A DNA stretch of 22,189 nucleotides. Source: CAYVSF01 sp046482855. Its GTDB lineage: Bacteria > Bacteroidota > Bacteroidia > Bacteroidales > UBA12077. The stretch's first letter is position 1. The number at the start of each line of letters is the position of its first letter. Of the stretch, positions 1 through 7,963 are shown one piece after another. The stretch spans positions 1 through 22,189 of the forward strand of contig JAWOEH010000120.1 in NCBI GenBank assembly GCA_046482855.1, written 5' to 3'. Made by a program: the position numbers and the translations under genes. The notes below the pieces were generated by a model, which saw only the letters and a program-made list of their open reading frames with translations, did not search any database and was not told where the DNA came from.

Positions 1-132
1 ATCGTCGCTGCCATCGTCAACAAGGAGTATCTCAAACTTGTAGGTATTGTTTAGTACACGGTGTATCCAGGTTACTAATTCCGGTAGTGATTCTTCTTCA
101 TTATAGAGAGGGACTACGATTGATATATCCAT
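1..132 (-). CDS. Family 2 glycosyltransferase, N-terminal part (runs off the left edge)
   Basis: The minus strand reads from an ATG at 132 in an open frame to base 1, giving 44 codons. It starts MDISIVVPLYNEEESLPEL and reaches EILLVDDGSDD. The pattern (hydrophobic strand, VPLYNEEE, then LLVDDGSxD) is the nucleotide-binding start of GT-A family 2 glycosyltransferases. It most resembles the dolichol-phosphate-mannosyltransferase-like subgroup, which moves a sugar from a nucleotide donor to a lipid carrier or glycan on the cytoplasmic face of the membrane. The DxD and acceptor regions lie outside the window, so substrate cannot be inferred. It starts 23 bp after the DUF4199 gene on the same strand, so the two are probably co-transcribed. 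Confidence 0.85.
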   Translation of the reverse strand, partial: MDISIVVPLYNEEESLPELVTWIHRVLNNTYKFEILLVDDGSDD

Positions 133-155
133 AATATGTATTTATCGCTTGCTTT

Positions 156-707
156 TTATTTGTCTTCGTCAATGTCAGCCATGGCCGTATCGAATGGGTT
201 GCCTTCTCTTTTTAGGAAAATGCCTTCGATAAGCGAAAAGATGAACCCAAGGAAAGTCATGCCAAATATGTTGCCGAATGACATGAATAGGGGACTGCTG
301 AATCGCTTTGCAATTTCCATTGACATTTCTACCTGTTCTGCACTTAAGCCTTGTTCAAACATAGCCTCCTCCTGCGCTATACGCATTTGATTGATGGCAT
401 CGGGATCAATCACTGTAAAGAAAAGGTAGGTGTAAATAGCCAATATAACTCCTGTGGTTAGCGAGGCCAATACGCCATAACCCAGTACGCGTCCGTAGGT
501 AATTGCACCTCCCAGCACCTGATCGCGATACGATTTGATGGTAAAGAATAATATCACTCCAAGAATGATAAACGTCAGATAATTAACGTATTTGTTTTGG
601 TGGATTCCAGCTGCCCAGGTTATAAGAGAGAAGATGATCAATGCTAGGCCTATGTATAGGCCACCATTAAGTGCATTTGGAAAAACGGCTGTTGATTTCT
701 TTTTCAT
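156..707 (-). CDS. DUF4199 family inner-membrane protein
   Basis: 183 residues with about four hydrophobic segments: near residues 17-35, 41-58, 73-98 and 143-165. The charged loop at about 103-138 (AQEEAMFEQGLSAEQVEMSM) and the layout TM-TM-TM-loop-TM match the DUF4199 family. That family is common in Bacteroidota and has no established function. In that phylum it often lies beside a family 2 glycosyltransferase, as here, which suggests a role in the envelope, but this is inference. The first ATG (707) is kept because a good promoter lies just upstream, leaving a leader of about 20 nt. The C-terminus is acidic (MADIDEDK) and presumably cytoplasmic. Confidence 0.85.
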   Translation of the reverse strand: MKKKSTAVFPNALNGGLYIGLALIIFSLITWAAGIHQNKYVNYLTFIILGVILFFTIKSYRDQVLGGAITYGRVLGYGVLASLTTGVILAIYTYLFFTVIDPDAINQMRIAQEEAMFEQGLSAEQVEMSMEIAKRFSSPLFMSFGNIFGMTFLGFIFSLIEGIFLKREGNPFDTAMADIDEDK

Positions 708-733
708 AGGTTGTTTGGTTTGATTAAGCCTAA

Positions 734-741
734 CAAAGATA
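734..741 (-). promoter_or_regulatory. Bacteroidota -7 promoter element for DUF4199/GT2 genes
   Basis: On the minus strand this reads TATCTTTG, an exact match to the TAnnTTTG element read by the primary sigma factor of Bacteroidota. A clear -33 TTTG is not present at the usual 19-20 bp, so strength is uncertain. Transcription would begin near 728, about 20 nt before the ATG at 707. Confidence 0.5.
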
Positions 742-770
742 TCAGTTTTTAAGAAAAATGCAGGAAATAG

Positions 771-801
771 TTTGGCGAGATTTAATTAATTACTACTTTT
801 G
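771..801 (+). promoter_or_regulatory. Promoter of the SRP RNA gene
   Basis: TTTG at 771-774 and TACTTTTG (TAnnTTTG, exact) at 794-801 are separated by 19 bp, the standard Bacteroidota spacing. The -7 element ends 6 nt before base 807, where the first strand of the SRP RNA terminal stem starts, so promoter and RNA end support each other. Confidence 0.75.
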
Positions 802-806
802 TGCTC

Positions 807-903
807 GGGCAAGTCTCATACGGCCAGCTCCCGCTGAAACCCCCCAGGACCGGAAGGTAGCAAGGGTAAGCGGTTGTAGCGGCGCGATGTGAGTAGCTTG
901 CCC
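807..903 (+). ncRNA. ffs: Small signal recognition particle RNA (4.5S-type)
   Basis: This RNA binds Ffh and directs ribosomes making membrane or secreted proteins to FtsY. The conserved apical loop is at about 848-866 (GACCGGAAGGTAGCAAGGG): it has the GGAA-type tetraloop and the internal loop that binds the Ffh M domain. The ends pair as GGGCAAG (807-813) with CTTGCCC (897-903). The length of about 97 nt fits the small bacterial SRP RNA, with no Alu domain. A run of T follows directly (904-910) and acts as the terminator tail. It has its own promoter and no protein gene overlaps it. Confidence 0.93.
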
Positions 904-965
904 CTTTTTTATTTCCCTTTCCCATTGTTTTTCTTCTATTTTCCTGCTATCTTACCTGCTAAAGA

Positions 966-1394
966 ATGAGTTTCGTGTATCGGATAACACTTACACAAAA
1001 GCAGGAACATCGCCTACGACAATTGGTAAAAGCGTACCGTGACCAACCGCACATATTACGCAGGTTGTATTGTGTGTTGCTGAAGAATGAGGGGCAAAGC
1101 AACGGCAATATTACCCGCCTGCTCAATATTCATGAAGATACCGTAGCCGATTGGATTCGTTGTTACAAAAAGCAAGGAGTGCCGGCTCTTATGACTTTTG
1201 GCTATCACCGACGCCGAAAATCGATACTGGCACCTTATAAAGGACGTATTAAACAATGGGCTCGTGCGCAAAAAACAACTACTGTAAAGCAATTGCAGTT
1301 ACTTATTCAGCAGCGCCTGGATATTGTTGTAGAATATAGCTGGTTGTATCGCTGGTGCCGAAAAAATGACATTCTTGCCGAACTTCGAAAATAA
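966..1394 (+). CDS. Lone IS630-type winged helix-turn-helix protein (no DDE domain)
   Basis: 142 residues, strongly basic. An HTH of the kind found at the N-terminus of IS630/Tc1-type transposases lies near residues 45-75 (ITRLLNIHEDTVADWIRCYK). A second winged-helix-like segment covers about 95-138 (KTTTVKQLQLLIQQRL, then SWLYRWCRKN). The family normally continues into a DDE catalytic domain of about 200 residues. Here a TAA follows at once and the next 130 bp show no continuation. So this is either the remnant of an insertion sequence or a small retained DNA-binding protein. It is intact, with no internal stops, sits between ffs and a housekeeping gene, and no terminal inverted repeats were noticed. 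DNA-binding role: likely; transposase activity: not expected. Confidence 0.7.
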   Translation: MSFVYRITLTQKQEHRLRQLVKAYRDQPHILRRLYCVLLKNEGQSNGNITRLLNIHEDTVADWIRCYKKQGVPALMTFGYHRRRKSILAPYKGRIKQWARAQKTTTVKQLQLLIQQRLDIVVEYSWLYRWCRKNDILAELRK

Positions 1395-1532
1395 ATTAAC
1401 CAATTCCTTTATCTAGTGTGTGTTCAGGAAGATTTTTCCGTTAAGAAAAGATCTTTAATTTCGTGGAACGGGTTTTTATGTGTATTTTCGCAGCAAAATT
1501 TGTAGTTCGTAACACGTTATAATTCATTACTT

Positions 1533-2189
1533 ATGAAGTTTTTTATCGATACTGCTAATCTGGAGCAGATTAAAGAGGCACAGGATTTGGGTGTGCTTGA
1601 CGGGGTAACCACTAATCCTTCGTTAATGGCCAAAGAGGGCATTAAGGGGGAAGCCAATATTTTGCAACACTACAAGGATATTTGCGAAATTGTAGATGGC
1701 GATGTGAGTGCTGAAGTAATTGCTACCGATTACGAAAATATCATTAAAGAGGGCGAAGCACTGGCAGCCTTGCATCCGCAAATTGTAGTGAAAGTACCTA
1801 TGATTAAGGAGGGCATTAAAGCCATTAAATATTTCAGCGATAAAGGTATTCGTACAAACTGTACACTGGTGTTTTCCGCCGGTCAGGCGCTTTTGGCTGC
1901 AAAAGCAGGCGCTACTTACGTATCTCCTTTTATTGGTCGTTTAGACGATATTTCAACCGATGGGGTTGAGCTTATTCGACAAATTGTTGAAATGTATAAC
2001 TATTATGGATTTAACACAGAGGTGTTAGCTGCTTCTATTCGTCACACCATGCACATAATTCAGTGTATGGAAGCCGGTGCCGATGTGGCAACTTGCCCGC
2101 TGCCCGCTATTTTGGGTTTGCTAAAGCATCCTTTAACCGATATTGGATTGGAGAAATTCCTGGCCGATTACAAAAAAGTAAACGGATAA
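1533..2189 (+). CDS. tal: Transaldolase, small FSA/TalC subfamily
   Basis: 218 residues, the usual length of the small decameric transaldolase/fructose-6-phosphate aldolase family. The enzyme moves a dihydroxyacetone unit between sugar phosphates in the non-oxidative pentose phosphate pathway, in the cytoplasm. Visible signatures are FIDTANLEQI at the start, GVTTNPS (24-30), VVKVPM with the Schiff-base lysine at residue 87, and SPFIGRLDD (131-139). The residue equivalent to Tyr131 of E. coli FsaA is Phe133 here; a Phe at this place is typical of true transaldolases, so transaldolase rather than aldolase activity is favoured (inference from family knowledge). The gene stands alone, with a terminator 26 bp after the stop. 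Confidence 0.92.
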   Translation: MKFFIDTANLEQIKEAQDLGVLDGVTTNPSLMAKEGIKGEANILQHYKDICEIVDGDVSAEVIATDYENIIKEGEALAALHPQIVVKVPMIKEGIKAIKYFSDKGIRTNCTLVFSAGQALLAAKAGATYVSPFIGRLDDISTDGVELIRQIVEMYNYYGFNTEVLAASIRHTMHIIQCMEAGADVATCPLPAILGLLKHPLTDIGLEKFLADYKKVNG

Positions 2190-2214
2190 TCCTTTTTCGT
2201 GAAGATATACTTTT

Positions 2215-2245
2215 AGGCTGCCCTTTGGGTGGCCTTTTATTTTTA
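2215..2245 (+). terminator. Rho-independent terminator after the transaldolase gene
   Basis: GGCTGCCC (2216-2223) and GGGTGGCC (2227-2234) form an 8-bp stem with two G-U wobbles and a TTT loop, followed by a T-rich run (CTTTTATTTTTA). Confidence 0.65.
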
Positions 2246-2312
2246 TGGGCTTAAGGCACAAGCCAAGGTGTTATCTCAACTTGGTTTTAACCCTAGGAAC
2301 AAAAAAAAATAC

Positions 2313-2320
2313 TACATTTG
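2313..2320 (+). promoter_or_regulatory. -7 promoter element for the YciO-type gene
   Basis: TACATTTG is an exact TAnnTTTG match 23 bp before the ATG at 2344. The nearest upstream TTGG (2281-2284) is too far for a standard -33, so the upstream half is weak. Transcription would start near 2326. Confidence 0.5.
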
Positions 2321-2343
2321 AAAAAAACGATTAACCCCTGGCT

Positions 2344-2958
2344 ATGTTATTAGATGTTCATCCTGAGAATCCCAACCCCCGGGATATACAAACTATTGTG
2401 GAGATTTTACAAAACAATGGTGTAATTATTTACCCAACGGACACAGTTTATGCGCTTGGGTGGGATATTGATAGTGCAAAAGCCTTTGACAGGGTTGTGC
2501 TGCTAAAAGGAAAAGAGGCACGTAAGGAACAGTTCTCCATGATTTGTTCCGATATCAGTCAGGCTACCAGCTACACCATGCCCTTGCCCAATCCGGTTTT
2601 TCGCTTAATGAAGCGAAATCTTCCCGGCCCTTTCACATTTATCTTGCCAGCAAATACCAATGTTCCACGTTTTTATAAGCAAAAGAAAAAGACGGTAGGC
2701 ATACGTATTCCTGCCCATAAGGTTCCCCAGGCAATTGTTGAGGCTCTTGGGCATCCCATTATGACTACCTCGTTACATCAACCAGGGGATACCATTCAGG
2801 GGTATTTCTCCGATGCTTCCTTGTTGCATGATGAATATGAGAAACAGGTGGGCGCTGTGGTTAATGGTGGCTATGGGCATTTGCAGCCCTCCACTGTTGT
2901 GGATTGCACCGGCAGTGAACCGGAAATTGTACGTCAGGGGATGGGTGAGCTGATGTAA
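2344..2958 (+). CDS. YciO-type Sua5/YrdC-fold protein
   Basis: 204 residues, a full-length single YrdC-like domain. It matches E. coli YciO along its whole length: GVIIYPTDTVYALGW (26-40), FRLMKRNLPGPFTFIL (86-101), KKTVGIRIPAHKVPQAIVEALG, MTTSLHQPGD, and VVNGGYGHLQPSTVVDCTG near the end. The family fold is that of L-threonylcarbamoyladenylate synthase (first step of tRNA t6A synthesis). However, YciO-type members lack part of the KxR signature, which here reads LKGKEARKEQF, and their tRNA role is disputed. Function should therefore be left as nucleotide/RNA-binding, possibly t6A-related. The stop is only 4 bp from the stop of the convergent trkH. Confidence 0.85.
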   Translation: MLLDVHPENPNPRDIQTIVEILQNNGVIIYPTDTVYALGWDIDSAKAFDRVVLLKGKEARKEQFSMICSDISQATSYTMPLPNPVFRLMKRNLPGPFTFILPANTNVPRFYKQKKKTVGIRIPAHKVPQAIVEALGHPIMTTSLHQPGDTIQGYFSDASLLHDEYEKQVGAVVNGGYGHLQPSTVVDCTGSEPEIVRQGMGELM

Positions 2959-2962
2959 TTTT

Positions 2963-4411
2963 TTATTTTTTCCATAAAGCCGGCGAAAACAGCACCAGCA
3001 CGGTAAACAATTCCAGGCGTCCCATCAACATCAGAAATGACAGGAACCACTTGCCAAATACCGGGAAGTGAGCATAGTTGGCCGCAGGACCTACTGCACC
3101 TATACCCGGGCCAATATTTCCTAAGGTAGCTGCAACTGCCCCCACTGAGGTTTCCATGTCGTACCCCATGATTGAAATAATTACCGAACCAATAATCAGG
3201 ATGAGCATGTAGAAAACCACAAATGCCAAAATATTGGTGATAATTTGCGGAGCTACACTCTTCTTGTTCATCCGAACCGGAATTACCGCATTGGGATGGA
3301 TAATTCGCTTGAGTTCCTGTAAGCTGTTTTTCATCAGCAGCATTACCCGTACAATTTTTATTCCTCCTCCTGTAGAGCCTGCCGAACCCCCAAAAAACAT
3401 GAGGGAGAAAATGATGAACGAGAGGAAGGGAACCCATAACAGGTAGTCGGTTGTAGCAAACCCGGTTGTGGTAATAATGGATACAACCTGGAAAATGGCT
3501 TCCCGAAAGGCTATTTCTGTACCTTTATTATGTTGGAAGATGAGAACGGCTGTAATGAGCGCAGTAAAGCCCAGGATAAATCCCAGATAGTACCTCAACT
3601 CTTCGTTACGGAAAACGCTGCGAAATCGAAGATGCAATGCCTGATACGAAAGGGCAAAGTTGGTTCCTGCCAACAGCATAAAAAAGGTGATGGTGTATTG
3701 GATATAGGGCGAGGAGTAATACGCTATGCTGGCCTGCTTGGTGGAGTAACCGCCCGTGGCCATGGTGGCAAAAGAGTGGTTAATGGCATCGAACCAGGTC
3801 ATGCCCCCAAATTTTAGCATGAGCGTTTCAATAAGCGTAAACAAAACATATATTCCCCAAAGACGTTTCGCTGTTTCTTTTACCCGGGGGTGAATCTTGT
3901 CGGGTGTTGGTCCGGGAACTTCAGCAACAAAGAGCTGCATACCTCCAAAACCAAAAATGGGGAGAATAGCCAACGAGAGTACAATGATGCCCATACCTCC
4001 AAGCCATTGTGTTAAGCTGCGCCAAAATAGCAGCCCCTTGGGTAATGCCTCAATATCATCCAGAATAGAGGCTCCGGTAGTGGTAAATCCGGAGATGGTT
4101 TCAAAAAAAGCATCGGTATAGGAGGGAATCGCTCCACTCATGATAAAAGGTAAGGCACCAAATAGCGAGAAGATTATCCAAACCAATGAAACAATGATAT
4201 ACCCTTCACGCTTGGCAATTGTCTTTTTTGCATTTTTGGTGGTAACCCATAGAATGCCGCCAAAGCCTGCCGATATAAAGGCACTTAACAGAAGTGCCCG
4301 GAAGTCGTACCCGTCATAGCTCCAGGCAACAAGGGCTGATAAAAGCAAAAATACTCCTTCAATAATAAGAAGAAGCCCCATTAAATGAATAATGACTGTC
4401 TTATTGATCAT
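2963..4411 (-). CDS. trkH: TrkH family potassium uptake membrane subunit
   Basis: 482 residues, normal for the TrkH/KtrB superfamily. It forms the ion pathway in the inner membrane and works with the cytoplasmic NAD(H)/ATP-binding TrkA. Four pore-loop repeats are visible: SGFTTTGASI, ATMATGGYST, SIITTTGFATTDY, and ATLGNIGPGIGAVGP. Each has the selectivity-filter glycine, and hydrophobic helices flank each loop. The gating loop region and a glycine-rich GGSAGSTGGGIKIVR segment before the last repeats are also present; the latter is the usual TrkH motif. It starts 5 bp after the trkA stop, so the genes form one operon. ATG at 4411 gives a short cytoplasmic N-terminus followed by a hydrophobic helix, as expected. 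Confidence 0.95.
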   Translation of the reverse strand: MINKTVIIHLMGLLLIIEGVFLLLSALVAWSYDGYDFRALLLSAFISAGFGGILWVTTKNAKKTIAKREGYIIVSLVWIIFSLFGALPFIMSGAIPSYTDAFFETISGFTTTGASILDDIEALPKGLLFWRSLTQWLGGMGIIVLSLAILPIFGFGGMQLFVAEVPGPTPDKIHPRVKETAKRLWGIYVLFTLIETLMLKFGGMTWFDAINHSFATMATGGYSTKQASIAYYSSPYIQYTITFFMLLAGTNFALSYQALHLRFRSVFRNEELRYYLGFILGFTALITAVLIFQHNKGTEIAFREAIFQVVSIITTTGFATTDYLLWVPFLSFIIFSLMFFGGSAGSTGGGIKIVRVMLLMKNSLQELKRIIHPNAVIPVRMNKKSVAPQIITNILAFVVFYMLILIIGSVIISIMGYDMETSVGAVAATLGNIGPGIGAVGPAANYAHFPVFGKWFLSFLMLMGRLELFTVLVLFSPALWKK

Positions 4412-4416
4412 GCCGA

Positions 4417-5760
4417 CTACCTATTGAAAAAAGTTTCTACTTTTTTTACTGCCTGTGGCAGGGCAAAGACAACCACCCGGTCGTCGGCCTGAATCAGTGT
4501 GTCGCCTTTGGCAATAAAGCTTTTGTTTTTACGGATCACGCCACCAACAATCGCTCCCTTTGGGAAATTAGCATGTCTGAGTTGCGTTTTCGTAATACGT
4601 GACTTTTCTTTGGCAACCAATTCTAATACTTCGGCATCGGAACCCGTGAGGCATTTCATCGACTCTACCTCGGCGCTCATAGTAAAGCGAAAGATTCGGC
4701 TGGCAGTGATAAGTTTTTTATTGATGATGGTGTCGATACCCATGTTTTCGGCAAGATCGATATAGTCGATATTTTCTACCTCAGCAATAGTTTTGGGCAC
4801 ACCTAAACGTTTTGCCAGCATGCACGAGAGAATGTTAACTTCTGAAGTACCGGTAACGGCAATAAAGGTATCCATATTTTTTAGACCCTCCTCGATCAGC
4901 AGATCTGTATCTCGTGCGTCGCCATTAATTACCAACGTGTTGTTGAGGTAATCGGCCAATTTTAAACTTTTTTGTCGGTCGATTTCCAGCAGTTTTATAT
5001 TAAATCGATTTTCCAATGCCTTGGCAGTTCTGATGCCAATTCGTGAGCCTCCCAGGATCATTACATTTTTTATGTCCAGCTTCTTTTTCCCCGAGTAGCG
5101 CATTACATCGCTAATGCCATTTTTATTGGTAACCACATACACCAAATCATTTATCCGGAATGTATCATTCCCATGAGGAATAATGGTTGCTCCATTGCGT
5201 GATAGAGCAACGGCTCTAAATTCGGTGGAGGGATTCTCCTTGTCAATTTCGATGAGGGTTTTGTTTATCGCGGGGGCGTTTTCATCCAGCTTCAACACGT
5301 ATAGCGATAGTTTTCCTCCTGAAAAGTCAACCACCTCTGAGGTTTCCATTTGCCCAAGGAGGTTTACCACCTCCTTGGCAGCCAGTCGTTCAGGATAAAT
5401 AAGATCGTCAATGCCCAGTGAGGTGAAGTGTTGCTTATTTACCGGCATAATATACTCCTGGTTGTCTACGCGGGCAATGGTTCTTTTGGCTCCCAGTTTT
5501 TTTGCCAGTATGGTAGCGGTGATGTTGGTCTCTTCCGATTCAGTGACAGCAATAAAAAGATCCATTTTTTTTATGTTGGCATCTTTCAATACTTGAAAAG
5601 AGGTAGCTGAACCAACAATGGTTATGAGGTCCAGATTTGCATCAATGCCTTTCAAATGCTCTTCATCGTGGTCGATAACCATGATGTCGTGGAATTCACT
5701 ACTCAACATCTTTGCCAGATGTGTTCCTACTTCGCCGGCACCGGCAATGAGAATTTTCAT
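4417..5760 (-). CDS. trkA: Trk potassium uptake regulator TrkA
   Basis: 447 residues with two tandem RCK units. Each unit has a Rossmann TrkA_N and a smaller TrkA_C domain. First Rossmann start: ILIAGAGEVGTHLA (3-16), with an acidic VIDHD at the second strand end and VGSAT at about 49-53. Second: VMILGGSRIG (233-242) with LLEID and VINGDARD. TrkA_C segments lie at about 140-220 and 365-445. It is a peripheral cytoplasmic protein that gates TrkH in response to nucleotides. The second glycine motif (GGSRIG) differs from the standard GxGxxG, which suggests weaker or different nucleotide binding in the second half, a known feature of some TrkA proteins. It is upstream of and co-transcribed with trkH. 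Confidence 0.95.
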   Translation of the reverse strand: MKILIAGAGEVGTHLAKMLSSEFHDIMVIDHDEEHLKGIDANLDLITIVGSATSFQVLKDANIKKMDLFIAVTESEETNITATILAKKLGAKRTIARVDNQEYIMPVNKQHFTSLGIDDLIYPERLAAKEVVNLLGQMETSEVVDFSGGKLSLYVLKLDENAPAINKTLIEIDKENPSTEFRAVALSRNGATIIPHGNDTFRINDLVYVVTNKNGISDVMRYSGKKKLDIKNVMILGGSRIGIRTAKALENRFNIKLLEIDRQKSLKLADYLNNTLVINGDARDTDLLIEEGLKNMDTFIAVTGTSEVNILSCMLAKRLGVPKTIAEVENIDYIDLAENMGIDTIINKKLITASRIFRFTMSAEVESMKCLTGSDAEVLELVAKEKSRITKTQLRHANFPKGAIVGGVIRKNKSFIAKGDTLIQADDRVVVFALPQAVKKVETFFNR

Positions 5761-5882
5761 TCGTGTTGCTTTTTGTAATAGCTGTGATTAGTAATGACTT
5801 ATGGCTTTTGGGCCATGTATTATGTGGCAAAATAAATACTAATATTTGTCATTCCCTAACAGAAAGAGGTTTTTCGGTGATT

Positions 5883-7955
5883 TTACCTTTTGGTTAACTG
5901 AGTTACCCATTGCCAGGCACCTTCTTCGGCTATATTATGGGTGTTGATCTGTTCCTTTTTTAAATAAGCCGATAAGTCTTTCATTTCCCATGGCACAAGG
6001 CTGTTATGCAGAATTACGAGGTCAGGCGAGAAGAGTGAAAGCAATTGCGCAGGTGTCATCCTGGTTTGTCCGCTAAGGATTAAGTAATCAACAGGTAAAG
6101 GCTGGGGGGCTTTTAAATGCCTCCATGAATCGTCGAATATCCAAGCAATACGTTTATCCGTAAGCTGAAAAAGCCCTTTCTTTTCGATAGCTGTTTCCTG
6201 AAGCCATATGGGCCGGTAGTTGCCTACCCGGCTGTACCCCAGGTGGGGTTTTATGCTATAGGCAAAGTCCGTGGGTAAAGAATCTTTATACGGAGTAAGT
6301 AGCCAGGCTTGCTCTTTGTGTATTACAGAAAGAACTGCCGGTGATTTTGAGTTATAGAGGGTGAGTTCCATTTTTTTGTAGTGCTCAAATTTTTCAAGGG
6401 CTTGCCCTATCGAAACCAAGACAAGCATAAGGGCTGCAGTAAGAAAGGCCATGTTTTTTTTATAGACAAACCCGTGTAGCATTGATAAAACGAAGCCCAC
6501 AATCAGGATGAAAAAAGACAGGCTCCAGTAAAGTTCCGTAAGGGTAGCATAGGGAAGTTGCTCAATAAATATAATACCTCCATTTAATATCCCTACCACA
6601 TAGCTGAGTGCCTTTCCAAGGACCGAGGCCAGCATGGGAAAAGGAGATAGTACCAAAAATGCGATGCCGGCATACAGAAGAACTGGAATTAACAGCATGG
6701 CTAACCAGTTACTCAGAAGAAAATACACCGGAAACTGATGAAAGTAAAAGATAGAAATAGGAAAGGTCCCCAATTGCGCTGCCAGCGATACTGTTGTTAC
6801 TGCCCAAAAAAAGCGTCCCACACTCGTTTTAGGATGAAAAAGCGCATCTATTTTAGGTTGTAACCAAACAATTGAGGTTACAGCAGCATACGAAAGTTGA
6901 AAGCCAACGTCAAAAAGAATAAAGGGGTTGATGAACAGCAGCAAAAATGCCGAAAAGGCCAAAACATTGTAAAATTGCGTATCTCTGTGTAGCCACTTGC
7001 CAAGCGTATAGCAGCCAAACATTAAGGAAGCCCTGCATACCGAAGGCGAAAAACCCGTTAATGCTGCGTACATAAGCAGAGCAAGCAATAGCATTAAGTA
7101 AAAGAGCCAACGTACATGTGTACGTAAGCCCAGCTTTATGAGCAAATGTTGAATAAGCAGGAAAAAGATGCCTACATGGAGGCCGGAAACGGCCAGCATA
7201 TGGATGGCGCCTGCACGTGCATAACTTATTTCTAAAGCTTCGGGAAGATCTTTTTTAAATCCCAGCAAGAGTGCCTTTAGTAGTCCCTGGCTTTCTTCAT
7301 CAGGCATGTAATGATCAATTTGTTGCTTGCAATATAAGCGTAAACGATGTATCAAATGGACACGGGTGGCCTCTGGCACTTTAGCTATATGCTCTGGACT
7401 GATGAAGGCCTGGCCTGTTATGCCATTGTGATATAGATATCGGGAGTAATTGAATGTATGTGGGTTTACTTGTTTTGATGGTTTTTCTATTCGCGTTTGT
7501 AGCATAAATACAGTGCCCGGGTAAAGGAGTGTGTCCTTCCAATTGAGAGGTAAATAGGCAACAATATGGGGTTGACCAACCAGAGCCACCGAATCAACTG
7601 TTCCTCGCATTAATTCCAGCCGGCACTTTAGTCGCTTTGTTGTTGGCTCGGGAAAATGAACCAGGCGAGCGTATCCCTGAAAAACTCCCTCCCTAAAACC
7701 CGAGAGTACTTGGTGTTGCCGATAGGTGGTAACCGCTCCAATTAACAAAATACCTGTCAAAAGAAGGGCAGACACCCATTGACGATGTCGCAAGTACTGA
7801 TTCGTTAGTGGCAATAAGGGCAGAATAAGGGCTACGCCTGTTAGCAAAAATCGCACAGGGCTTTCGTGCAGCCATGCCGTCACCAGCAAAATGCCGGTGA
7901 CGTACACGGTTACAAGTTTTATAAAGGGGTTATTATTTAATAGACGCATAGGCAC
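5883..7955 (-). CDS. comEC: ComEC/Rec2 family DNA uptake channel protein
   Basis: 690 residues. Residues 10-80 contain the first membrane helices; 90-200 form the extracytoplasmic DUF4131/OB-type region. The Competence domain begins near 220 with the family hallmark HMLAVSGLHVGIFF (252-265) and continues as many membrane helices to about 510. ComEC moves one DNA strand across the inner membrane during natural transformation. The C-terminal 170 residues look like a reduced metallo-beta-lactamase-like domain: the HxHxDH metal motif is not seen, a state common in Bacteroidota ComEC. The start could also be Met3 (MPM). It begins 8 bp after the lamin-tail protein gene on the same strand, so they are probably co-transcribed. 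Confidence 0.9.
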   Translation of the reverse strand: MPMRLLNNNPFIKLVTVYVTGILLVTAWLHESPVRFLLTGVALILPLLPLTNQYLRHRQWVSALLLTGILLIGAVTTYRQHQVLSGFREGVFQGYARLVHFPEPTTKRLKCRLELMRGTVDSVALVGQPHIVAYLPLNWKDTLLYPGTVFMLQTRIEKPSKQVNPHTFNYSRYLYHNGITGQAFISPEHIAKVPEATRVHLIHRLRLYCKQQIDHYMPDEESQGLLKALLLGFKKDLPEALEISYARAGAIHMLAVSGLHVGIFFLLIQHLLIKLGLRTHVRWLFYLMLLLALLMYAALTGFSPSVCRASLMFGCYTLGKWLHRDTQFYNVLAFSAFLLLFINPFILFDVGFQLSYAAVTSIVWLQPKIDALFHPKTSVGRFFWAVTTVSLAAQLGTFPISIFYFHQFPVYFLLSNWLAMLLIPVLLYAGIAFLVLSPFPMLASVLGKALSYVVGILNGGIIFIEQLPYATLTELYWSLSFFILIVGFVLSMLHGFVYKKNMAFLTAALMLVLVSIGQALEKFEHYKKMELTLYNSKSPAVLSVIHKEQAWLLTPYKDSLPTDFAYSIKPHLGYSRVGNYRPIWLQETAIEKKGLFQLTDKRIAWIFDDSWRHLKAPQPLPVDYLILSGQTRMTPAQLLSLFSPDLVILHNSLVPWEMKDLSAYLKKEQINTHNIAEEGAWQWVTQLTKR

Positions 7956-7963
7956 GTCTAATT

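Noticed and set aside
2934..3437. 167-codon open frame on the minus strand in trkH
   Set aside because: It is in another frame of the well-supported trkH; composition (Cys, Ser, His rich) is not protein-like.
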